From an uncultured Sphingomonas sp. (lineage in GTDB: Bacteria; Pseudomonadota; Alphaproteobacteria; Sphingomonadales; Sphingomonadaceae), in NCBI GenBank assembly GCA_946482655.1, contig CAMLSA010000027.1, forward strand, positions 1 through 32,438: a stretch of 32,438 bases of DNA. The letters are read 5' to 3'. Numbering within the stretch: position 1 is the stretch's first letter; each line of letters begins with the position of its first letter. A program made the position numbers and the translations under genes. Of the stretch, positions 1 to 7,220 are shown piece after piece. The notes under the pieces are model-generated. The model saw nothing but the letters and a program-made list of their open reading frames with translations. It had not been told where the DNA came from and searched no databases.

Positions 1-719
1 CGGTCGACATGGACCAGGAAGAGGTGGCGCTGCGCTTTCAGAAATATGCGCTGATCTCGGCGGCGGTGGTCGATCCGGCCGGCCGGCTGGTCGGCATGAT
101 CACCGTCGACGATGTCGTCCACATCATCCAGGAGGAGGCGGGCGAGGATATCCTCAAGCTGTCGGGCGCCGGCGACGGCGACATCAACGAGCCGATCCTC
201 GAGACGGTGAAGGTGCGGCTGTCCTGGCTGGTCGTGAATCTGGGCACCGCGGTGCTCGCGGCATCGGTGGTCGGCTTGTTCCAGGGGACGATCTCGAAGC
301 TGGTGGTGCTCGCCGTGCTGATGCCGATCGTCTCCGGGATGGGCGGTAACGCCGGCACCCAGACGATGGCGGTGGCGGTCCGCGCGCTCGCGCTCAATCA
401 GCTCACCTCGTCGAACACGCAGCGCATGATTCTCCGCGAGTTTCGCATCGCGATCACCAACGGCCTTTGTCTGGGGGCGCTGATCGGGGTGGCGGTGACG
501 CTGATCTACGACAATCCGGATCTCGGCATCGTGATCTGCCTCGCGATGATCATAAACAATATCATCGCCGGCCTCGCCGGGATCCTCGTGCCGGTCGGGC
601 TCGACAAGGCCGGGGCCGACCCGGCCGTGTCGTCGGCTGTGTTCGTCACCACCGCGACCGACGTTATGGGCTTTTTCTCCTTCCTCGGCCTGGCTGCCTT
701 ATGGGGCCTGCACGGCTAG
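1..719 (+). CDS. mgtE: Magnesium transporter MgtE, C-terminal part (5' end outside window)
   Basis: This is the C-terminal end of an MgtE-family Mg2+ channel of the inner membrane. The reading frame is open to the left edge (first full codon at base 3), so the N domain and first CBS repeat lie outside. Visible in order are the end of the second CBS domain (VVDPAGRLVGMITVDDVVHI), a charged linker (VKVRLSWL), then about five hydrophobic segments. The family signature GMGGNAGTQT sits in the first part of the membrane domain, in the region that carries the pore. In the family, the cytosolic N and CBS domains bind Mg2+ and close the channel when magnesium is high. The stop is TAG at 717-719, and a DUF1489 gene follows 59 bp later on the same strand. 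The family call is firm; only the truncation limits the annotation. Confidence 0.95.
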   Translation, partial: VDMDQEEVALRFQKYALISAAVVDPAGRLVGMITVDDVVHIIQEEAGEDILKLSGAGDGDINEPILETVKVRLSWLVVNLGTAVLAASVVGLFQGTISKLVVLAVLMPIVSGMGGNAGTQTMAVAVRALALNQLTSSNTQRMILREFRIAITNGLCLGALIGVAVTLIYDNPDLGIVICLAMIINNIIAGLAGILVPVGLDKAGADPAVSSAVFVTTATDVMGFFSFLGLAALWGLHG

Positions 720-778
720 TACGGGCGCCAATAAGGCGCACGGTTGATCGCCAGCTGACACATTCCGATATTAACCGC

Positions 779-1186
779 ATGAACGGCCTCCACCTCACCA
801 AGATCGCCTATGGTTGTGCCAGCTTCGACGATCTCCGCGCCCGCCTGCAGGCCCGGATCGATCGGGGCGAGAACATCATGCTGTCGACCCGCTACAGGCC
901 GAAGCGCGCCGACGAACTGGTCGGGGGCTCGCTCTATTGGATCTCGCAGCACCGCTTCGGCCTGCGCCAGCCACTGATTGGTTTCGAGGATGTCGAGGGC
1001 GGCCGCTGCGCGATCGTGCTCGCGCCTGTCCTGATCGAAGTCGAACCCCGCCCGCGCCGCGCCCACCAGGGCTGGCGCTATATCAGCGCCGCCGACGCGC
1101 CGAGGGACATCCTTGAAGGTGAGGATGGGGGGGATCGCCTTCCGGCCGGTCTGCACGCCGAACTGGCGGCAATGGGGCTGCTTTAA
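779..1186 (+). CDS. DUF1489 family protein
   Basis: A 135-residue protein that looks like the alphaproteobacterial DUF1489 family, whose molecular function is unknown to me. It begins MNGLHLTKIAYGC, followed by a conserved-looking middle with TRYRPKRADEL and GGSLYWISQHRF. The latter resembles the family pattern of a basic TR-x-P segment followed by GGSxYW. It has no signal peptide or membrane segment, so it is probably cytosolic. The ATG at 779 was chosen because the family starts at this point; the frame is open further upstream but would run into the mgtE coding region. It lies 59 bp after mgtE and ends just before a rho-independent terminator, so it is probably the last gene of that transcription unit. 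The family call is from memory of the sequence pattern. Confidence 0.78.
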   Translation: MNGLHLTKIAYGCASFDDLRARLQARIDRGENIMLSTRYRPKRADELVGGSLYWISQHRFGLRQPLIGFEDVEGGRCAIVLAPVLIEVEPRPRRAHQGWRYISAADAPRDILEGEDGGDRLPAGLHAELAAMGLL

Positions 1187-1277
1187 CCTCAGCCATCTTG
1201 CCGTATCCCGTATCCCGGCCTACGCCGAGCCTCCCGTGCGGACCCGAACGGTAATTGGCGGGTCAAGCGGGGCGAAA

Positions 1278-1306
1278 GGAGCGGCCCGAACGACCGCCCC
1301 TTTTTT
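1278..1306 (+). terminator. Intrinsic terminator after the DUF1489 gene
   Basis: GGAGCGG (1278-1284) pairs with CCGCCCC (1294-1300) with one A/C mismatch, around a 9-nt loop. It is followed directly by six T residues (1301-1306). A further GCGAAA / TTTCGC pairing (1272-1277 with 1304-1309) can extend the stem. The T-run is on the plus strand, so it ends the mgtE-DUF1489 transcript. It lies between convergent genes and may also slow transcripts coming from carD. Confidence 0.65.
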
Positions 1307-1327
1307 CGCGCTGCCGAAGAGGAAGGA

Positions 1328-1846
1328 TTACTTGTTGTGGATTGCCGCTGCCTTGCGGAGGATCTCGAGGATCTTCTCCTGCGCGGTGGGCTCATCGACC
1401 GCTTCCATCGCCGCGAGCTCGCGGGCCAGACGGCTGGTCGCCGCTTCGAAGATCTGGCGCTCGGAATAGCTCTGCTCCGGCTGATCGTCGGCGCGGAACA
1501 GGTCGCGGACCACTTCGGAGATCGACACGAGGTCGCCCGAATTGATCTTCGCTTCATATTCCTGGGCGCGGCGCGACCACATGGTGCGCTTGATCTTGGG
1601 CTTGCCCTTGAGCGTGGTCAGCGCTTCGCCCATCGTCACGCTCGACGAAAGCTTGCGCATACCGACGGCTTCGGCCTTATTGGTGGGCACGCGCAGCGTC
1701 ATGCGCTCCTTTTCGAAGCGCAGCACATAAAGTTCGAGTTTGGCTCCAGCGATTTCCTGGCTTTGCAGTTCGACCACGCGGCCGACACCATGTTTGGGAT
1801 ATACGACATAATCGCCGACGACGAAGCTCAGCGCCTTGGCAGCCAT
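1328..1846 (-). CDS. carD: CarD family transcriptional regulator
   Basis: A 172-residue CarD/CdnL-type protein. The N-terminal Tudor-like RNA-polymerase interaction domain (about residues 6-65) carries the hallmark VGDYVVYPKHGVGRV and the strand ELYVLRFEKERMTLRVP. The rest is the helical C-terminal domain (MWSRRAQEYEAKINSGDL and after). Family members bind the RNAP beta subunit and stabilise the open promoter complex at rRNA and housekeeping promoters. In the TRCF-like N-terminus the Tyr/His-containing loop is intact, and length is normal for alphaproteobacteria (about 170). The start ATG at 1846 has GAAAGG about 9 nt upstream. It lies 238 bp downstream of fdxA on the same strand, so it probably has its own promoter in that gap, where there is also a perfect hairpin (1997-2025). 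Family identification is firm. Confidence 0.95.
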   Translation of the reverse strand: MAAKALSFVVGDYVVYPKHGVGRVVELQSQEIAGAKLELYVLRFEKERMTLRVPTNKAEAVGMRKLSSSVTMGEALTTLKGKPKIKRTMWSRRAQEYEAKINSGDLVSISEVVRDLFRADDQPEQSYSERQIFEAATSRLARELAAMEAVDEPTAQEKILEILRKAAAIHNK

Positions 1847-1996
1847 TTAGCAGACCTTTCGTTGGGATGCTGAACAGGCCCGTCTGATACGCCCTCCCCA
1901 TGGCGAGCGACGGTATTCCAATTCAGCGGATCACAGGTTCCTTGTTGCAGGCGCCTTGAAACGCGCCCGAATGCGAATCCTGTAACACATTAGTAA

Positions 1997-2025
1997 GCGA
2001 AACGCCAGCATCTCGGGCATTTCGC
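1997..2025 (-). other. 10-bp hairpin between fdxA and carD
   Basis: On the minus strand GCGAAATGCC and GGCGTTTCGC pair over 10 bp (one G-U) around a 9-nt loop. It sits 59 nt after the fdxA stop and about 150 nt before the carD start. The following bases (TTACTAATGTGTT) are only moderately T-rich, so it may be a weak fdxA terminator or a structured carD leader. The sequence alone does not decide which. Confidence 0.5.
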
Positions 2026-2084
2026 TTGGCGCCGGCGCGATTTTTGCAGGTTTTCGCGCGGTCAATCGGCCGGCGGCGAAGAGG

Positions 2085-2423
2085 TTAGTCGCCCTGACCT
2101 GGCTCCGGCGAGAAATATTTGTCGAATTTGCCCTCGACTCCCTTGAACTCGTCGGCGTCGGCGGGAGCTTCGCGCTTGCGCGTGATGTTGGGCCATTGCG
2201 CCGAGAAGCTCGTGTTGATCTCGAGCCATTGTTCGAGACCGGACTCGGTATCGGGCAGAATCGCCTCGGCGGGGCATTCGGGCTCGCAGACGCCGCAGTC
2301 GATGCATTCGCTCGGATTGATCACGAGCATGTTGTCGCCCTCATAGAAGCAATCGACCGGGCAAACCTCGACACAGTCCATATACTTGCAGCGGATGCAG
2401 GCATCGGTGACGACGTAGGTCAT
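2085..2423 (-). CDS. fdxA: Seven-iron ferredoxin FdxA
   Basis: A 112-residue ferredoxin of the FdxA / Azotobacter ferredoxin I type, a soluble electron carrier with one 3Fe-4S and one 4Fe-4S cluster. Cysteines are at 9, 12, 17, 21, 25, 40, 43, 46 and 50. The C9-x7-C17-x3-C21 spacing followed by [11 protein letters not shown] (40-50) is the 7Fe pattern. In that pattern C9, C17 and C50 bind the 3Fe cluster and C21, C40, C43 and C46 the 4Fe cluster (inferred from the family). The C-terminal half is the usual tail, with [17 protein letters not shown]. The start at 2423 has AAGGGAGC 5 nt upstream. It lies between the S4-protein gene (143 bp upstream) and carD on the same strand, a gene order I recall from other alphaproteobacteria. 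A 7-bp hairpin lies in its leader at 2455-2473. The electron partner cannot be read from the sequence. Confidence 0.96.
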   Translation of the reverse strand: MTYVVTDACIRCKYMDCVEVCPVDCFYEGDNMLVINPSECIDCGVCEPECPAEAILPDTESGLEQWLEINTSFSAQWPNITRKREAPADADEFKGVEGKFDKYFSPEPGQGD

Positions 2424-2566
2424 TTTTGCTCCCTTGAGCCTGCTCGCCGGAGCGGGAAGCGCTCTTCGCTTCCGCCGCCGACGTCGACCAGGCCGTACCC
2501 ATTTGACCTTGAGCCGCCCACCAGTCTCGGTCTGACGGAAACAAGGTCGCGACGAACGCGCCTCCG

Positions 2567-2848
2567 TTAGGTCGCGGGCGGCTTGCCGTCAACAGTCGGA
2601 GGTGACAGGTCGGTGTAGCAGGCGCGGGCCTCCGGCGCGGGCCCCCGCCGGTGGGGCAATGCCTCGATCCGGATCACGCGAACCCGGCCGTGCAGTGGAA
2701 AACTCAGCACATTGCCGACTGAAACCGAGGCGTGCGCCCTGTCGGTCATCCGGCCGTCGATGCGCAGATGACCGCTCGACGCGACGTCCTGGGCGAAGCT
2801 CCGCGTCTTCGCCAGTCGTACGAACCAGAGAAATTTATCGAGCCGCAC
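2567..2848 (-). CDS. S4-domain RNA-binding protein (HslR-like)
   Basis: A small S4-domain protein of about 93 residues, related to Hsp15/HslR, which binds structured RNA and, for HslR, stalled 50S-nascent chain complexes. The S4 fold is visible from the start: [19 protein letters not shown], then the loop [22 protein letters not shown] and a strand [16 protein letters not shown]. The open frame extends upstream to 2980 without family similarity. I chose GTG at 2848 because it yields the canonical beginning (M)[11 protein letters not shown] at 2860 is the alternative. With this start the gene overlaps the end of the helicase gene by 14 bp, which suggests translational coupling. The C-terminus is a Pro-rich tail ([12 protein letters not shown]). 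The fold is certain; HslR-specific function is inference. Confidence 0.88.
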   Translation of the reverse strand: MRLDKFLWFVRLAKTRSFAQDVASSGHLRIDGRMTDRAHASVSVGNVLSFPLHGRVRVIRIEALPHRRGPAPEARACYTDLSPPTVDGKPPAT

Positions 2849-5420
2849 TGCCGGCGGCACCGGTCGGATAGAGATCGGCCAGCGCGCCGAAAGCGTTGCC
2901 GGGCCGCCGGGCATTTTCCCTGCGCGGCTCGCGTTTGCCCTTCCATACCCAGGCTTCGGGTTCGCCCGGCGGCGTCGCACGGAAGCCGAGCGCGAGCATC
3001 AGTTGGGCGAAGCTGGGGTGGCGCAGGCCAAGCGACGTGGCGAGACCCGGATCAGGGGTGAAGGGCGCGCGACCGGTGCGCGAATCGTGCGCGATCCGCG
3101 CCAGCCGCTCCACCAGGTCGACCCTCAGCATCTGGGCGCCGAGCGCGCGATAGCCGGCGCGGACCATCGCCTCGCACGCCGCGGGGTCGGCGGGCGTCGC
3201 CATCGAGACCGCACCGGGAACCGGCAGTTCGGGCATCATCTGGTCCTCGGCGGCGGCGAACAGAGCGAGTCGCCAACGGGTCGGCTCGGGCTTGAGCAGG
3301 GTCGGCGAATGGACGTCCAGGGTGCCGATCTTGACGTCGAGCCGCTCGGCTCGCGAGCGGCCGTCGCGGTCGAGATGCTCGATCGCGGAGGCGATCTGGG
3401 TGCGCGAAATGATCCCGCCGGCCTCGGCGAGCGGCGACAGCACCGCGCGCAGAGAGGCCGAGCAGGCGGGATCGCGCGCCGCCTCGAAATAGCGGGCGAG
3501 CGGCTTGAGCTCGCGTTGGATCCGCCCCTCCAGCCAGATGGCGAGCCGCTGCTCGACGCCGGTGCGGTCGGCGGCACTCAGCGGGTCGAGTGCGCGATGC
3601 AGGCGGATGCGCGGGCTGAGCAGGGTGCGTCCCCTTTCCAGCCGGGCGACGACGTCGCCGCGCCAAAAGATGGCGACGGGCCTGCCGGGATCGGTCGCAA
3701 GGCTGAAATGGCTGTCCTCATCGGCGGCAAGCTGGCGCGCACGGGAGGCGAGCTCGGCCCCGAGCCGCCGTTCGGCCGCCGCCATCAGCCGCTTCATGTC
3801 GCCATGGCGGGCGAGATGGTCGGCCTTGAAGCGAAAGCCGATCAGCCTGCCGATCGGCTCGCCGTCGACGGTGACGACGCCCTCCTCGTCGACCTTGACC
3901 GGCAGCAGCAGATCGCCGCTCTTGGCGCCGAGATCGCGCATCAGCACCGAAGTGCGCCGGTCGACGAAGCGCTGGGTGAGTCGCTGATGGAGCGCGTCCG
4001 AGAGCTTCTCCTCGAGCTCGCGGGTCCGCTCCGCCCATCTGTCGGCGTCGGCCAGCCAGTCGGAACGATGGGCGATATAGGCCCAGGTCCTGACCCCGGC
4101 GATCCGGTCGGCGAGCGTCTCGACGTCCCCCTGGACACTGTCCAGCCGCGCCAGTTCGTCGGCGAACCAGCTCACCGGCAGATGCCCGTCGCCCTCGCTT
4201 AGATGGCGGAAGGCGCGCGCGACCAGACGGCTGTGCGGTTCGGGGCCCGTCTTGCGGAAATCGGGCAATCCGCAGGCGGCCCAGAGCCGGGCGATCATCC
4301 CCTTGTCCCTGGCGCGCTCACGAACCCAATCCTCCTCGGCGAGACGCTTGAGCACGGCAAGATCGATCGCCTGAGGCGCCGCGCGCAGCACCTGGCGGTC
4401 CGGGCGCCGTTCCAGATCGGCGATCAGCGCGTCCAGGCTGGCGAGCGACGGCTGTCCCTCGCGCCAGTAGAGATGATCGATCGGGGGAAAGACATGCGCC
4501 TCGATCGCGTCGACTTCCTCATCCTCAAAACGCGCGCTGCTGGTACCTTCGAGCGCTAGCGTGCCGAAGGTGCCGTCACGCTGGTGACGTCCCGCGCGGC
4601 CGGCGATCTGGGCCATCTCGGATATGGTCAGCCGTCGCGAGCGGCGCCCGTCGAACTTGCGCAGCGAGGCGAAGGCGACGTGCGCCACGTCCATGTTGAG
4701 CCCCATGCCGATCGCGTCGGTCGCGACCAGATAGTCGACTTCGCCGGCCTGGAACATCGCCACCTGGGCATTGCGGGTGCGTGGGGACAGCGCCCCCATC
4801 ACCACCGCGGCGCCGCCGCGCAGGCGGCGGAGCATCTCGGCGACCGCATAGACCTCCTCGGCCGAAAAGGCGACGATCGCCGATCGAGGCGGCAGGCGCG
4901 ACAGCTTGGTGGCGCCGGCATAGGTCAGCGTCGAGAAGCGCGGCCGGCCGATGATCTCGGCGTTGGGCACCAGCGCGCGGACCATCGGACGAAGCGCCTC
5001 CGAGCCCAGAATCATCGTCTCCTCGCGGCCCCGCGCGCGCAGCAGCCGATCGGTGAAAACATGGCCGCGCTCCGGATCGGTGGCGAGCTGCGCCTCGTCG
5101 AGTGCGACGAAGGCGAAATCGCGGGTGTCGTCGGCAATGCCCTCGGCCAGCTTACCGCGGCTTATCGGCATCGATTCCGCGGTGGTCAGATAATATTGGG
5201 CGTGGGACGGGAGGATCTTTTCCTCGCCGGTGATCAGTGCCACCCGATCCTTGCCCTTGATCGCGACCACCCGATCATAGACCTCGCGGGCGAGCAGCCG
5301 CAGCGGAAAGCCGATCATGCCGCTCGAATGGCCGCACATCCGCTCGATCGCCAGATGGGTCTTGCCGGTGTTGGTCGGCCCCAGCACGGCTATTACCGGC
5401 TGTGTGGCAAAGCTGGACAT
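2835..5420 (-). CDS. Suv3-like DEAD/H-box RNA/DNA helicase
   Basis: An 861-residue superfamily 2 helicase resembling the mitochondrial RNA helicase SUPV3L1/Suv3, a subfamily common in alphaproteobacteria. Motifs in order: Walker A GPTNTGKT at 14-21, RLLAREVYDR (motif Ia) at 41-50, motif II DEAQ at 108-111, motif V ATDAIGMGLNMDV at 233-245 and motif VI QIAGRAGRHQRDG at 271-283. Beyond residue 300 is a long region including the Suv3-type accessory part and a lower-complexity C-terminus. Mitochondrial Suv3 works with an exoribonuclease in RNA decay; the bacterial partner is not apparent here. ATG 5420 puts Walker A at the normal distance from the N-terminus. It heads a minus-strand run with the overlapping S4 protein, which fits an RNA-processing role. 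A 212-bp divergent gap separates it from the M23 gene. Helicase assignment is firm, substrate is inferred. Confidence 0.92.
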   Translation of the reverse strand: MSSFATQPVIAVLGPTNTGKTHLAIERMCGHSSGMIGFPLRLLAREVYDRVVAIKGKDRVALITGEEKILPSHAQYYLTTAESMPISRGKLAEGIADDTRDFAFVALDEAQLATDPERGHVFTDRLLRARGREETMILGSEALRPMVRALVPNAEIIGRPRFSTLTYAGATKLSRLPPRSAIVAFSAEEVYAVAEMLRRLRGGAAVVMGALSPRTRNAQVAMFQAGEVDYLVATDAIGMGLNMDVAHVAFASLRKFDGRRSRRLTISEMAQIAGRAGRHQRDGTFGTLALEGTSSARFEDEEVDAIEAHVFPPIDHLYWREGQPSLASLDALIADLERRPDRQVLRAAPQAIDLAVLKRLAEEDWVRERARDKGMIARLWAACGLPDFRKTGPEPHSRLVARAFRHLSEGDGHLPVSWFADELARLDSVQGDVETLADRIAGVRTWAYIAHRSDWLADADRWAERTRELEEKLSDALHQRLTQRFVDRRTSVLMRDLGAKSGDLLLPVKVDEEGVVTVDGEPIGRLIGFRFKADHLARHGDMKRLMAAAERRLGAELASRARQLAADEDSHFSLATDPGRPVAIFWRGDVVARLERGRTLLSPRIRLHRALDPLSAADRTGVEQRLAIWLEGRIQRELKPLARYFEAARDPACSASLRAVLSPLAEAGGIISRTQIASAIEHLDRDGRSRAERLDVKIGTLDVHSPTLLKPEPTRWRLALFAAAEDQMMPELPVPGAVSMATPADPAACEAMVRAGYRALGAQMLRVDLVERLARIAHDSRTGRAPFTPDPGLATSLGLRHPSFAQLMLALGFRATPPGEPEAWVWKGKREPRRENARRPGNAFGALADLYPTGAAGSAAR

Positions 5421-5632
5421 GCCCCCAAGATTGGCAGCCCATGTTACGAACGCAAGCGTGAAACCGCCGGATTCGACTCATGGATAGAAAAGACTCGGTT
5501 CGTCGCATAAGCTGCCGTCCAGCAGGCGCATTAGTTTGACTTTAACCATGCTGAGGCAGACTGATCCTGCTCGAACAGAAAATGTCTCGTCAGGGCAAGT
5601 AGATAGCGTTTTGTAAAAAGGGGCGGGGGGCT

Positions 5633-7180
5633 TTGTTCCAAAGCAGCGGCCAGGGATTCGGGGGAGATGGCTACACTAGCGGTGGAGGCGCGCGTGCGCT
5701 GACGCTGGTCAAGCCCAATCGTTTCCAGGCCTTCATGCCCATCGCCGAAGCGGTCGACAGGCTGTCGGGTACCGATCTGATCGTCGATCTCGGCGCGCGG
5801 ATCGGATCCCGCGAATGGTTTCGCGGGCTTGTCACCTGCCTCGCCTTATGCACCGCCGCCGGCATGCTGGCGCCGGACCTCGAGCCGGTAAGCTTCACTC
5901 CGGAAGCGCCGATGAGCAGCGCCCAATATGAGCAGGCCCGCGCACTGGCGATCGCCCCGCTTGGCCTTGGGGCGGATACCGGCCATCGCCTCGCGGCAAC
6001 CAACCTGGTTGAGCCGCTCAGCGATACCCCCGAGCGCCCGCGCATCGAACTGTCGGCGACGATCGGCCAAGGCGACGGTTTCGCCCGGGTCCTTGAGCGC
6101 GCCGGCGTGGCGCGCGACGAGGCGCGCACGATTTCCTCGCTGGTAGCGGACGCCGTGCCGCTCGACGATATCAGCGCCGGTACGCGGATGGATCTTGTGC
6201 TGGGCCGCCGCGCGGTCAAGACCGATCCCCGCCCGCTCGAGACGCTGGGCTTCCGCGCCCGTTTCGATCTCAAGCTCGCGGTCGAGCGGATTGAGGGTCA
6301 GCTCCGGCTCAAGCGCATCCCGATCCAGGTCGACTATACGCCTCTGCGCGTTCAGGGCCGGGTCGGTTCCAGCCTTTATCAGTCGGCACGCGCCGCGGGT
6401 GTTCCGAACGGCGCGATCGAAGCCTTCATCAAGGCAATCTCTCAGAAGCTGTCGATGCGCAGCATCGGATCGGACGCTCGTTTCGATGCGATCATCGAGC
6501 ATGCCCGTGCCGAAACCGGCGAGGTCAATGTGGGCGGGCTCATGTTCGCGGGGATCACCCAGGGCCGCAAGAAAGTTCAGATGCTCAAATGGAGCAGCGG
6601 CGGGCGCGACCAATGGTATGAGGCCAACGGCGTCGGCGAGACCAAGGGCTTGATGCGCAAGCCCGTCCTGGGTCACCTGACCTCGAGCTTCGGTCTGCGC
6701 CGCCACCCGATCCTCGGCTATTCGCGCATGCACCAGGGCCTCGACTTCGGGGCGCCGATGGGGGCGCCCATCGTTGCGGCTACCGATGGCGTCGTCGCCT
6801 TCGCGGGGCGCCACGGCGGTCACGGCAATTATGTCCGGCTCACCCATCCCGGCGGGATCTCTACCGGTTATGCGCATATGAGCCGGATCATCGCCCGCCC
6901 CGGCGAGCGGGTCCGTCAGGGCCAGCTTATCGGATATGTCGGCTCGACCGGCATGTCGACCGGCCCGCATCTCCATTATGAGGTTTTCAAGAACGGGCGC
7001 GCGATCAACCCCAGCTCGATGAAGTTCACCACCGTCGAGCAATTGGGCGGCCGCGACCTCGCCAATTTCAAAGCTAAGCTCAACAAGCTCCTTTCGGTCC
7101 GCGTCGCCAGTGGCGGGGGCGGGAAGAAGGCGGACACCGCGAAGAGCGCCGAAGCGAAGGGCAAGGACAAGCGGGGCTGA
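5633..7180 (+). CDS. M23 family metallopeptidase (LytM-type murein endopeptidase)
   Basis: A 515-residue protein with an N-terminal cytoplasmic stretch, one membrane segment at about 63-81 (FRGLVTCLALCTAAGMLAP) and a periplasmic C-terminal peptidase domain at roughly residues 345-465. The zinc-site motifs are intact: MHQGLDFGAP (HxxxD) and GPHLHYEVF (HxH), plus GHGNYVRLTH between them. Such enzymes cut peptide cross-links of peptidoglycan or, if degenerate, activate amidases; the intact site argues for catalysis. A short OapA/LysM-like region may precede the peptidase, but I cannot place it confidently. The start used is TTG at 5633, preceded by G-rich AAGGGGCGGGGGG; the N-terminus is therefore less certain. 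The C-terminus is Lys-rich (KKADTAKSAEAKGKDKRG). It is monocistronic and convergent with the PCMT/Ere gene. Confidence 0.9.
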   Translation: MFQSSGQGFGGDGYTSGGGARALTLVKPNRFQAFMPIAEAVDRLSGTDLIVDLGARIGSREWFRGLVTCLALCTAAGMLAPDLEPVSFTPEAPMSSAQYEQARALAIAPLGLGADTGHRLAATNLVEPLSDTPERPRIELSATIGQGDGFARVLERAGVARDEARTISSLVADAVPLDDISAGTRMDLVLGRRAVKTDPRPLETLGFRARFDLKLAVERIEGQLRLKRIPIQVDYTPLRVQGRVGSSLYQSARAAGVPNGAIEAFIKAISQKLSMRSIGSDARFDAIIEHARAETGEVNVGGLMFAGITQGRKKVQMLKWSSGGRDQWYEANGVGETKGLMRKPVLGHLTSSFGLRRHPILGYSRMHQGLDFGAPMGAPIVAATDGVVAFAGRHGGHGNYVRLTHPGGISTGYAHMSRIIARPGERVRQGQLIGYVGSTGMSTGPHLHYEVFKNGRAINPSSMKFTTVEQLGGRDLANFKAKLNKLLSVRVASGGGGKKADTAKSAEAKGKDKRG

Positions 7181-7220
7181 CCCGTCACCGCCGGGGCTAT
7201 GATCTCATAGCCCGAACGGG
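7181..7220. terminator. Hairpin between convergent M23 and PCMT/Ere genes
   Basis: GGGCTATGA (7194-7202) and TCATAGCCC (7205-7213) form a perfect 9-bp stem with only two bases between them, inside an outer CCCGT / ACGGG pairing (7181-7185 with 7216-7220). It covers the stop codon of the minus-strand gene and lies 13 nt after the stop of the plus-strand gene. No T-run follows on either side, so a terminator role is plausible but not proven. Confidence 0.4.
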
